NCBI GenBank assembly: GCA_025738555.1
Contig: JAOVFP010000017.1
Span: 1,240,001 to 1,304,000, forward strand
DNA length: 64,000 bases
Direction of reading: 5' to 3'
Origin: Cyathus striatus
Taxonomy: Eukaryota; Basidiomycota; Agaricomycetes; Agaricales; Nidulariaceae
The notes beneath the pieces were generated by a model. That model saw only the letters and a program-made list of their open reading frames with translations. It did no database searches and was not told where the DNA came from. The position numbers and the translations under genes were made by a program. The first letter of the stretch is position 1, and each line of letters starts with the position of its first letter. Below are positions 36,737-49,060 of the stretch, piece by piece.

Positions 36737-36848
36737 TGTGTGTAGAAGTGTTAAAATGCTTTGAGATAGCAAGATAGTGGTGGTGGTTGAGGGTTGAGAA
36801 GGAGGGGGGTTGATGCAAACCAAAATCTTAGAAGTCTGATGATGCACA

Positions 36849-37130
36849 GCAATTTCTCATGATCAAAAAATTAAAAATATACAGCCTTTTATAGGCTACA
36901 TTGAACATAACTAAATATATATTATATGTCATTGGCTATACAACATTACTATCTAACTATTTTAAGGAGACACAGCCTTCCATCTACTTCGGCCCGTTGA
37001 CAGCACGCATGAAGACAAAGGGAGAAGGGGGGAGGGACAGCGTGATAAGGGGGAAAGGGGACAACAGAGACGACGGAAACAAGGAGGGGGAGGAGGCAGG
37101 GGGAAAGGACAGTGGGACCACGCTCGTCAT
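36849..37130. other. Short spacer upstream of the accessory gene
   Basis: AT-rich, then G/A-rich sequence leading into the minisatellite. It should contain the accessory-gene promoter (minus strand), but no clear TATA box is seen. Confidence 0.35.
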
Positions 37131-38430
37131 TTGCTAGACGAGGAGACAGCAGAGGAGGGGGGGACGGCGCACTCGTCCTCATCACTTGCGAGACAAGGCA
37201 TGGGAGGAGGGGGGGGACCGGCACTCGTCAGTTGCAAGACGAGGGGAAGGAGTGATGAAGAGGAGGGGGACACGCGTACAAGGCGGAGGCGGAGGCGTGG
37301 AGGGGAGGGGGATGGACGCTCGTCACTTGTGAGACGAGGAGGAAGAGGAAGAGGAGGGGATGAGGAGGGGAGGGGACGAGAAGGAGGGGGGACGAGTGCT
37401 CGTCCACGTCACTTGCAAGATGAGGACGAGGATGAGGACGAGGGGGGAACGGGTGCTCGTCCTCGTCACTTGCGAGACGAGGACGAGGGGGGGACGGGCG
37501 TTCGTCCTCGTCACTTGCGAGACAAGGACGAGGGGGGGACGGGCGCTCGTCCTCGTCACTTGCAAGACGAGGACAAGGGGGGGACGGGCACTCGTCCTCG
37601 TCACTTGCAAGACAAGGAGGACGAGGAGGGGGGACGGGCGCTCGTCCTTGTCACTTGCGAGACGAGGACAAGGGGGGGACGGGCGCTCGTCCTCGTCACT
37701 TGCGAGACGAGGACAAGGGGGGGACGGGCACTCGTCCTCGTCACTTGCAAGACGAGGAGGACGAGGAGGGGGGACGAGCGCTCGTCCTCGTCACTTGCAA
37801 GACGAGGAGGACGAGGAGGGGGACGAGTGCTCGTCCTCGTCACTTGCAAGACGAGGAGGACGAGGAGGGGGGACGAGCGCTCGTCCTCGTCACTTGCAAG
37901 ACGAGGAGGACGAGGAGGGGGGACGAGTGCTCGTCCTCGTCACTTGCAAGACGAGGAGGACGAGGAGGGGGGACGAGTGCTCGTCCTCGTCACTTGCAAG
38001 ACGAGGAGGACGAGGAGGGGGGACGAGGGGGGGGGACGATATGCTCGTCCTCGTCATTTGCGAGACAAGGAGGGGGAACGCACATTAGTCATTTGCGAGA
38101 CGAAGTGCAGAGCTCCTCCTCGTCACTTGCGAGACGAGGAGGCAGCAGAGTAGGGGGGGACGGCAAGCTTGTCATTTGCGAGACGAGAGCCATGGGAGGG
38201 GAAGAGGAAGGGGACGTGCGGGGAGAGGATGACGGGAGGACGGAGGACATATGAGGTGAAGAGGAGAGGGACGTGCGTGGGGACGCACGCACACTCGTCA
38301 CTAGCCAGACGAGGTGGGGGAGAACGACGGGGGGACGGAGGACGCTTGGGGCGGAGAGGAGGGGGACGTGCGCATGGACGCACGCACGTTCGTCACTTGC
38401 GAGACGAGGACGAGGAGGGGAGGGGGACGA
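37131..38430. repeat. GC-rich minisatellite, 45/51-bp units
   Basis: Units contain GCTCGTCCTCGTCACTTGC followed by AAGACGAGGACGAG and a run of G. In the best part (about 37,430-38,030) the CACTTGC core recurs every 45 bp or, with an extra GAGGAC, every 51-54 bp. Each unit is internally palindromic (CTCGTC...GACGAG). Because 45 and 51 are multiples of three, several frames on both strands stay open for hundreds of codons, but they give only Arg/Gly/Thr repeats and are not genes. Diverged units continue to about 38,430. Confidence 0.75.
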
Positions 38431-38900
38431 TGAGAGGCGCGCCTATAAACAGCGCCCGTTGTCGTGTAGTGGGGAGAGAAGAGGGAGAAAGGAGGGGGAG
38501 ATACATACCTGTAGTTTTGTATGCGGCCACCCACGCGCAACCATTCACACCTCAGCGCCTATACCCTACGTTATCAATCTTGCTGTGCTATCGATCTTGC
38601 GCTTGAGTCGATTTGGGCGACAACGTGGGAGGTGGGCATGGGGCGACGACGTGGAAAGGGGTCCTAAGGCGACGACGTGTGAAGGAGTCTTGAGGCGCCG
38701 ACGCGCGAAGGGGGCTTGGGGCGACGACGTGGGAGAGAGCGTGAGGCGATGACGTGAGAAGGCGATGATGTGGGAAGGGTGACGATGTGAGCTTGACACG
38801 TTGACGTGGGAGAGAAAGAAAAAACAAGGTGGGAAAAATGACATACCGTTTTAGGAAAGTGAAATATATGGTGATTATCTAGCATATTGTCTCTATGAAA
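38431..38900. repeat. CGACGACGTG-rich repeat stretch
   Basis: After a short unique segment, 38,620-38,800 is a decayed array of words such as GGGCGACGACGTGGGAAGG. It is another low-complexity block in the element and is not coding. Confidence 0.5.
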
Positions 38901-38905
38901 TATAT

Positions 38906-39085
38906 GACCCTTTGGTGTATCGGTAACGCGTACGTTCGTGTTGTCCACGTGACTTGGCTGTTCGATCTGGGTTCGATTCCTACTCGTTGCATATTTTTAC
39001 TAGAAATAAATGAAAGGTAGCTAATACTAATAAAAGGTAGCTAATGCTAATAAAAGCTAGTAATACTAATAGTGACTAATGAAGA
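38906..39085 (+). repeat. tRNA-derived SINE-like insert
   Basis: An A-box-like TGGTGTATCGG (38,913), a D-stem GTGT/ACGC and a perfect B-box GGGTTCGATTCC (38,969-38,980) are followed within about 15 bp by TTTTT, a polymerase III terminator. An arm TCGTG-TTGTCCA-CGTGA could be the anticodon arm (loop centre GTC). The acceptor stem does not pair, so it is not a functional tRNA gene. Four short tandem copies of AGGTAGCTAATACTAATAAA-type sequence follow, like a SINE tail. Confidence 0.4.
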
Positions 39086-39410
39086 GTCCGTGTCCGCCTA
39101 GTTCCAACCGGAGTCCAGGTGAGTTCCGAACGGATTTAGTCCGCCGGAATTCCTGCTAAACTTGCCGGACTCCAGCTAATGAAAGAATTCCTGGTGGACT
39201 CCAGGCAGACTCCAGGTGGACTCCAGGTGGACTGGAACAGGACCGGATTTGAACAAATTGGCTGGACTTGCAGCCAAAATGAGTCCAGCTGGAGTCTGGC
39301 TGGATTCCATGGACTATCCGGAAAATCCTTGAAGTCCGTCCGGATAGTCCGTGGAATCCACGGAGTCCGTCCGGAGTCCGAACGGAATGGGGGGGCGAGC
39401 GTAAAGACCT

Positions 39411-39419
39411 CTGCACTTC
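39411..39419 (+). repeat. Target-site duplication of the KDZ element, right copy
   Basis: CTGCACTTC, identical to 31,498-31,506. Confidence 0.8.
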
Positions 39420-39922
39420 TCTATGCAACAACGGATCTGGAGGCATCCGGCAGTAGAATGTCTTTCAACTCGGTCGTTTCTTCCATGTTTTTAACCAACA
39501 GAACATATTCAAGCGGCACAGCTGAACTTCTTCCTCTCGAAACCATAAACGAAAACATGAATAGTGTCGTGTTATCAGCATCGAAAGCGTACTCCGATGG
39601 TTATAGACCGTTTAATGATAGCTCTCCGTTCGGTACTTTCCCGACGTTGACGACTGAAACAATAGTGCAGCTTCAGCGGACCGCATTGATAACGACTAGA
39701 ATACTGTTTTATGTTACAGTCTCATTGGTTTCCTCCGTATCGGTTATTTCTTTGTTATTGTTCGCAGGTTGGAGAAGAGGAAAGCAATATCCATTCAATC
39801 TATCGAGCTTAGGTAATATGAAAGATGTAAAGCTGCTATAAGTTGTAATTTTATGGTACTTAACACCAAAAATGTAATCCGACGTCCATCTATCATGATG
39901 TAAAAATGTAACCATTTCTCTC

Positions 39923-41787
<1,865 letters not shown>

Positions 41788-43843
41788 TGAGGATGTGACA
41801 CGATGGACAGAAGTTGTGAACTTGGGGTATATCCCTTCGGATTCTACAAGCAATTTATAGCAACCCGAACCCTATCTCACGTAGCATGGAAATGGAGGAG
41901 AGCATATGGATTTGTCGGAGAGACAAATATTTCTAATTGATATCATGGGTCTCCTACAGAAGAATACCAGAGAAGTGTGTCATCTTCATTCTTTCTGGAT
42001 CTGATCATTCACGAAGATTGACTTATTGACTTAAATAAGAAGTCTAAAGCATCGATTCAACGTGAATTTCGCAAGCTACATCACCTGAGGATTATAGGAC
42101 GTCAGTATGAACCAACGTACGGAATACTTGAACTCAGCTACTAACGTTTGCAGTGAAAAAAACATATTCTTGAAAAAGTTCATCGAATTTCTGATAAGGC
42201 TCGGCGATTAACGGACAAGATAGATGCTAACCAGGCTCACCGTAGCTCAATGGATAGCCTAACCTAGGCAATGTGCTGGCGACGGAGATGACATCCGCGA
42301 GCTCTACATAACTCCCTACCTCGTGGCACTGGCTTCCGATAAGGATGTAGATATTTATATACGAGGAACCACACAGAGCATTTTGGATTTGGGGGAAGAA
42401 AAATGAAAGAAGGTTCCCAGGTGACGTCGTGTCATGGCTTGTTTACTTTAGGCGCCAGTGGAAATCAATAACTAAACATTGCCACACAACGAGGGCAAAG
42501 GGATGGAAATGGCGGAAAAGTCAGACTCGAGAGAGTGCTAACTTTCGCGACATGTGAGCATTGAGAGAATGGTGTATTTGAATTATTGGTCCGCTACGGA
42601 TGAATATCAATTTCTTGTCGGAATATCGTCAAGTTGATACCTTATCGCGTGGATTTGGCGCGAGTCGTAGTCTTCTTGAATAATTATAGCTCGAAGCATA
42701 CAATTGTCCACATGATAACAACGTACCATCTCCATTAGCCTTACGAGCTCAAATTTCAGAGTGATAACTAGAGTGGTACTTACAGTAACGCGGTGCCTTC
42801 GCCTGGTGTAGATATGTATCGTGGAACTAGGGCATGAATCAGTTTCCTTGTATATGCGAATGGGAGAGGTTTCAACCCACAGTGTACATACACAGAGCTT
42901 GAAAATTTCTAGGGTATCGTCACGTTATCATTCCCTATCAGTTGGAGAAGTTCAGAACCGATTCTAGCAGACAGCTCGAGATATTGTCATTGTTGCTGAG
43001 AAAATGAATATGCCATGCCATTTGCACATTGCGACGGAATGCTGAAGGTCAGGTGTAAGGCAAGTGGAGGAAATCACGGTACAATTATGGCGTTTGCTCG
43101 AGCCTCGTCATGCAGTCACATACGTGGCGCACGAACGGGGGGTGAGCAGAGATGCCCCGCTGGCATGCTAAACACGGCCGGAATGAAATGAACGCTTATA
43201 TACTTGGTCGGTATTTCCGAGTAAGTATAAATAGACTGTGCTCCGTTATAATTGAGCGTCTTCACGATATTCAGATATTCATTGGTCGACTCGACGTAAG
43301 CTCGGAGATTCTCACTGTGACTGAAATACAAAAGTAGCTCAGATTTTAGCGTAGGTATAAATAGATAACGTTTACCGATATACTTAGGCTTTATAATAGA
43401 TAATCCCCGAGCATTTAATTGTTCCGTTAGACCAAAGCTCGGGTGATACTCGCCGTAATGCATTACTCTGAAATAGAACAGTTAGCGTGACATTCCCGGA
43501 GTTATAATGGGGACGATCACTCGGAACTAGAACTAACCGTAGTAAGTCGCATATTTTTAACAGGTATAAATAGGAAAAATTTACTGACTTGACATTGTGA
43601 TTGAGTGTCTGGGTCAGTTTGAAAATATCACACAACCACAGAAATCCAACAAAATTACCCATTAATATCATACTATATGAAATCTCACAAAGCATTCTAA
43701 GCGTCCAATCAATTAGTAGCCCCATCTCCTGAACCTAAGACTGAACAGTCAAGAACGAACATCAAGACAACAAATAAACGGACGGACGAACATCCTACTC
43801 CTCTCTCAACTCCCTTATCAGCCCACTCAATCCTACCTCCTCC
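41788..43843. other. Intergenic, 2 kb, no gene recognised
   Basis: Contains the upstream region of the protease gene (no clear TATA box picked). The word GTATAAATAG recurs three times near 43,220, 43,352 and 43,565, within similar sequence, suggesting a diverged tandem repeat. No spliced coding pattern seen. Confidence 0.4.
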
Positions 43844-46800
43844 TCAACCTAAAACCATCATCAACATCCTTCTTTTCGAAAGGAAGAAGAAAACACAAAC
43901 CAATGCTTTAACACTCCTCTCCTCCCTCCCCACATCACCCCCAAACACCTCATCCATCTCTTCCAAACTCACACCGGCTGTCTCGGGGACATAATACGTC
44001 GCCCATATGTAGGCGAGAAGACAGGCTGTGGCAAATATTGTAAATGTTAGTGTTGGAGAGAGTGATATTAGGACTGGTGTTATTAGTCCGATTAAGACTA
44101 TGCTTTGTAAGTAAGGGACGAAACAAGAAATGAGGAAAGGGGGGACGTACAGTTGTTAAACCAGTTCGACGCCGTTGAGAGTGCTACACCACGACTTCTC
44201 ATTGAGAGCGGGAATACTTCGCTCGGGAGTACCCAGCCTATTGGCCCGAACGACATGCCGTATGCGAGAGTGAATATGTATATACCACTATATTATTGTT
44301 CTTATCAGTAAAAGTGAGTGAAGGAGAAACGCGAAAGAAAGGAGTGAGACTGAACATGAGAGTAGGTGCGAGAGAAAGCAGGGAGGGCACAGAGAATACA
44401 CAGAAAATTCACAGTGAAGAGAACAGGCGAGGAATAGAAAGCAAACAAGCAAGACACAGGGAGGATGTTTGTTCAGGCCAGCCAAGGAAGTAAAGCCGCA
44501 AGCAACAGCGCACACATAAGGAAATATGAAAGAAAAAATAGCGAGGTACTAAAAGAGATACGAGCAAGACATGTTGAAGTTATCAAACGTGGCCTAGCGT
44601 ACTTGTCGTATGAAGCAGGAAGAAAGATATAAGAACATACTAGAAAAACGGGCAGAAATAGCGAAAAAAAGAGTAAAGGTGCATGAAGAAAGAGTGAAGA
44701 GGCTCAAGAAAAAATGCGAAAGCAAGCGAGACAAAGAAAATGAGTCGCACAAGACATAGGAAACATGAGGCGAGGCAGAACGAAGAGATTAGTCAAGATA
44801 TAAGAAAATCATCAGGAGAAGCGGAAAGACGCAAGGACACAATAAAACAATAGAAAAACCTAGACAATTCGAGAGTGCAAGTACCCCGCAAGAAGCAGTA
44901 AAAAAGCAAGCGGCAATTAGAGAAAGACATACCAAACAGCACCCCAAGCAGCCTCCGGATAAGCTCCCCAATCATCTTGGAAAAAGAACACCAAAAGCGC
45001 AATACAAAGGTGCGAAAGCGCCATAATCGTACTTCCAACTCGTAGAAGCGTCTTTCTTCCTACAGTACATTCACCGTAAGCATGATGTGCAACTTCAGTC
45101 TAAAGAAAACAGCTCGAAGGAACCCGAAGACTCGAAAAAGTGAATACAGCGAACGAGAGGAGAAACGAAAGAAGAAAGCAGTAGAAGAGAACAATTGAAG
45201 GACGCACCTAATTGATCAATATACATAATCGCCGGTCCCACCGCTACAAACTGAACAATCCCAATTCCACCGGATACGAGGAGCGATACATTGTCCCCTT
45301 TCAAACCGACGGATCGGACGAGTGTAGGGCCATAGTAAAGTAGTGCGTTTATGCCAGACCATTCTGTTTATACTGTCAGTCAAGCATATATAGGGTAGAG
45401 AGTAGAGAAACATGCAGAGGAAAGGAGAGGAGGGGAGAGGACGCACGTTGAAAAACCATAACCAACACCCCAACACTCGTTCGTCCCCTCCACCGTTTCC
45501 CGAACAGCGCTTTCCAAGCTTTAAGTTCTTCCTTTATCCCATTCTTCGTACTTATACCGGCGGTGCGGCGGATAAGTTCCGCTTCGACTTTCATTTCTAG
45601 GAGTTCGATCTGTAGTGGTTGTGTTAATTCGTGTTGAGGGAAGATAATATAGAACGGGAGGGACGGGGGGACGAGGGGGACAAGGCAGAGAAGGTGGATA
45701 ACTCGAAAGAACAACCCTAAAAGAAAAACCAAAAACGAACCTGAACTAAAACACCACTCCCACTCCCACCTCTCAACCTCCCCAAACTCCTCATAGCCTC
45801 CTCCGCCCGATTCTGCAACACCAGTAAACGCGGGGATGGAGGCAAGAAGAGCGCACCAAGCAGAAGGATGAGTCCTGGGATTAGTTGGAGGGCGAGTGGG
45901 ATGCGCCATGAGGGGGAGCCTTGAACTGTGTTGCATAAGTGCTTGGGTTAAAAGAATAGTGAGGAGGAGGAGGACGGAAGGAGGGTGGGAAAGGGGAAAG
46001 GGATAGAAGAGGAGGACGTACGCTCCCTAGTCCCAAACCCAGCCCAGAACCCCAATACAACACCCAGAACGATGCTCAACTGCTCAAGCGTGAGGAGGGA
46101 CCCGCGGACTTCTGGGGGTGAGATTTCGGCCATGTATAGTGGCGCTAGCATGCTTTGAGGTGTTAGCTTTGATGATGTTTGGGGAGAGGAAGGAAGGGAA
46201 GAGAAGAGGGAGAGAGTACCTGAGAGCACCGACGCCTACTCCACCTACTGCCCTTCCTAGGAACAAATGCCACAGTTCGACAGCAGCGCATTGGAAGAGC
46301 GAGCCAATAAGAAATACGCCTTCACAGGGTCATCAGCAAGCGGTAGGAAGAGGGAGGGGGACACGTACCACAAGCAGCCATAATAGCCTGTCCGCGAGAG
46401 AACCTGTCCGCGTATACACCTGCTGCCACAGCTCCCAACAGCGCACCGAGCTCAAGGACCGCCGCTATAGCGTGTCAGAACGAACATAGAAAGAGAGAAA
46501 GGGAAGGACGCACTCATAACACCCTTCTGCAACGGACTCACAGGCCAGCGAGCCATGAAATCTTTCATAACCAACACATTCGCAATCTCCCATTCATAAA
46601 CGGCATTAACACCCTCCCTTCCTAATCAAAGCCAAATGAGAGAACTCACGACACCCTGATCATACCCAAACTCCAACCCTCCAATCGAAGCAAAGAACGC
46701 ACACGCAAGGGCGGTAGAGTTATGTTTGAGCCCTGCGAGGCCTGGGGGACCGTACGAGTACGTGTATGTCTCGTCTTGATGGATCGTTATTGTGCCGCTT

Positions 46801-46860
46801 GATATGTGGATTGTTTTGGTGTGCGAAAGGAGGGGGATGTGTGTTCGGATTCGAGTTCGA
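43844..46860 (-). CDS. MFS sugar transporter (hexose-transporter family)
   Basis: Minus-strand exons give family signatures in the expected order: YSYGPPGLAGLKHN and ACAFFASIGGLEFGYDQGV (first helix with the GYDQG motif); NAVYEWEIANVLVMKDFM; LELGALLGAVAAGVYADRFS (helices 2-3 with loop motif); GRAVGGVGVGALR; SMLAPLYMAEISPPEVRGSL with the PxYxxExxPxxxRG signature; QLSIVLGVVLGFWAGFGT; PESPRWL-type region in small exons near 45,700-45,900; LGRKTLL-like VGRKTLLRVGSTIM; GWVLPSEVFPLSMRSRGVAL; and PETAGVSLEEMDEVFGG near the end. The stop is at 43,844. Most introns are 50-90 bp, but one (44,288-44,932) is 645 bp. It should be a 12-helix plasma-membrane sugar importer. The start is unresolved: the frame upstream of HISSGTITIHQDE has no ATG, and a homologous fragment at 58.3 kb keeps a longer open frame there, so a 5' intron or a one-base indel is possible. 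Confidence 0.75.
44288..44932 (-). other. Unusually long intron (645 bp) in the sugar transporter
   Basis: The exon ending in AAWGAVW is followed by donor GTATGTC at 44,932. The next exon, leading to FTLAYGMSFGP, begins after AATATAG at 44,287. The interval is strongly purine-rich on the plus strand (runs such as gaaagaaaggagtgagac) and has no recognisable gene or element ends. Confidence 0.55.
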
Positions 46861-48877
46861 GTTCGGCGGAGGGCGAGGGAGAGGAGAGGGGTGTGTATCT
46901 GTCATTTCGGGTGCTCTGTGGGGTGTCAGTGTGGGGTGGGGGGAGGTGGGAGGTTTGCGTACCATGCGTGTGTGGGTATTGTTTCTCTAAGGTATGTTTA
47001 TTGTAGAGCGTGATAGCAAGCAAGAGCAGAAGTCAATGACGAAGAAAAGTCGCTCGTTGTCGTGTTTAACGATGGGCGCTCCTTTGCATTGGCACGTGAT
47101 TATGCTGCCTCTCTTGTTTCGGTTCTAAACAAGTCCGACATTCTCCAAATTCAAGTCTTATACCAAACTTACACTTACAGTTAACTACAAGTTGACTATA
47201 TATTATACGACGGATTGAAACTCTAGTTAATCAATGCTATAAAAATTATAATTTAAATAAAGCAAGACTCATTGATAGTAACTCAGGTCAGGGCTCAGCA
47301 TGCTACAAGAACTGATAACCCAACTGTAGATAATCCATGGGGTGCACAAAAATAATTTGGATTCAAGCCTCTGGCATAAATGATTTCAGCATCTATAACT
47401 CTTTGGAACCCCTCACTATCATCTCCAGCCCTAGTACTCCATATCAACATTGCTGTATTTCACAGAAGACCCAATAACCAAACAGCATGTCCCAAAATAC
47501 ACAGGATATCAGTGCATATGGTGGTTATATGCTGTGAATATTCTTCAACAGATTTCCACATTATTTAATGTTGATATTTTTTATATCATAGTGAAATAGA
47601 GGGGCGTATCAAGGGTTACATATAGTTCCAAGAGGGTATGAGATTTGACATTCATGGGTACATGATTTGTTCCACTTCTGTGGGTACTAATCATAGCATG
47701 TATCAGAGGGTATGGAATAGGTACCCTAACTATCTGTTACTGTACTATTTCAACCAACTGTTTGCACCTATCTGAGCATGACAGCCAGAACCTCTGTTTG
47801 ATGGTACTGGATCATTTTGACTGATTGTTTGCTGATATTTTGTGTGACCAAAATTTTCACTTTATTGTTCTGTTCATGGCCTATTTTAGTGTGCGACATC
47901 ATTCAAATTTGTTCATGCCCTTTAAAACCAAACTTTTGGACTTGTGAGGAAAAAAAATAACATCTCTATAATTGACATACAATACCAATAAAATAACAAT
48001 GTTATCACAATGAATGTTCCTAATTTTAGATTAAAGACAAAAAATCTGGCCTCAAATTCTTCCAGAACTTTGGCGGGGGGAGAGAAAAAACTTTAAGTGC
48101 AATGTACACAACAGAACTTGGAAGGAACATTAGAAATACAGTACATACATTTATAATGAAAAAAAATGTTTTTTTGTGTCCAACTTCATCCCTTTTCATT
48201 TTGCAGCTTTTTGCTGAACCTTTGTTCAATGCTCCTTGGGATGCATGACACTTCTCAAAATTGTTCTGTTCAGAGACTGGGTGTGATGTGTGACCAAACA
48301 ATTGGTCACATGATCCAGTAACTGAAGTGTGTGATCAATATTGTGTACTGTTCATAGAAAACTCCATTTGCTAAGCATACCTTATAATAACCCCATTATT
48401 TTTCTCCAATGTTCTCTATACTTCTATTTGTGACCCTCTGTGACCAGTGACAAATTCATTCCACTGTTCTGTTCATGAACACTTGTGACACATGACTGAA
48501 CAGTTGGTCAAAATGGTACAGTATTGTTGCTCATGTTGATTGTACCATATTAGCCATACTCAATTCTAACTTTTTGCCCAAGTTTTCAACTTGCAAAAGG
48601 AACCAACCATTTGTGAGGGGCACCCACATGTATGGTGTTCCAGAACCACAAGCTTTTTAATTTTGTTTTTCATCAGTTCTAACATCCAAGCAACCTTAGT
48701 GAAGGACCTCTGATGGGTTACCTAGTGGTTCATCATTAGTCCTACCAACTCTCTCCTTGTTTGATATACTTCTCTTTGAGCTTTGACCATAGTATGAATG
48801 CCTAATTGATTTGCACATGTAGTGCCTGCACTGCAAATTCTGACAGAGTTTGGCATACCTTGAGGTTCAGGAACAGA

Positions 48878-49060
48878 TTAAGAGGTTAGTGATGTTTACA
48901 ATGGGGTGATAGTAGCTAGAAATGGTATTTACAACTACTTACTCCTAAAATAATGTAATGGAGGACAAGGTGGAGGGAATTCACAGAAGACCTGATTTAG
49001 AGGCACTTCTGGGCAATGGGAAGAAGGAAGGGGATATGTGGGAATGAGGTAATAAACTAA
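48878..49060 (+). repeat. Left arm of a ~190-bp inverted repeat pair
   Basis: TTAAGAGGTTAGTGATGTTT, AACTACTTACTCCTAAA and GGTGGAGGGAATTCACAGAA match the reverse complement of 51,631-51,818 with scattered changes. The pair could be long terminal inverted repeats of a 2.9-kb element or two copies of one repeat in opposite orientation. Confidence 0.55.

Larger units (their letters stand above)
31507..39410. mobile_element. KDZ-family DNA transposon, 7.9 kb
   Basis: The left end is CAGTACTTTACGCTCCCCCC. The right end on the minus strand is AGGTCTTTACGCTCGCCCCC. Both then continue with TCCGGACTCCGGA-type sequence, so they are terminal inverted repeats. CTGCACTTC stands at 31,498-31,506 and again at 39,411-39,419, a target-site duplication of 8-9 bp, in keeping with the 8-bp duplications known for KDZ elements. 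Subterminal regions (31,540-31,770 and 39,085-39,390) are arrays of GGTGGAGTCCGG / GGACTCCAGG words, opposite in orientation at the two ends. Inside are a KDZ transposase gene and an accessory gene, both on the minus strand, two minisatellites and a SINE-like insert. No TET/JBP-like gene, a known companion of some fungal KDZ elements, is seen. Confidence 0.85.
30064..39841 (+). pseudogene. Membrane protein paralogue 2, split by KDZ transposon
   Basis: Exon 1 (ATG 30,064 to 31,123) and exon 2 (from 31,183) follow paralogue 1 closely. Shared segments include LKGGFTVISIIWHSLAII, QVVSSEWYLVGN, GGIGPGTVGVSTVL, KMDIADLSHLSD and the glycine-codon intron. The same three N-terminal hydrophobic segments are present. 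Exon 2 runs to GLDFMFYTAL at about 31,506, where the transposon begins. The remaining 3' part resumes at 39,411-39,419 and reads LLYATTDLEASGSRM, then FGTFPTLTTETIVQLQRTAL, a last hydrophobic helix, and the tail PFNLSSLGNMKDVKLL, ending at 39,841. Ignoring the element and one copy of its target duplication, the frame passes directly from TAL to LYATTD as in paralogue 1 (TALVTATT). The gene was therefore intact when hit and shows no other break. Confidence 0.8.

Noticed and set aside
37131..38254. Long overlapping open frames on both strands (up to 340 codons, Arg/Gly/Thr-rich)
   Set aside because: They are by-products of a minisatellite whose unit lengths are multiples of three. The same region is open in several frames and has no conserved domain.
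42238..42310. tRNA-like start (CGTAGCTCAATGGATAGCC)
   Set aside because: It resembles an A-box, but no B-box or T arm follows at the right distance.
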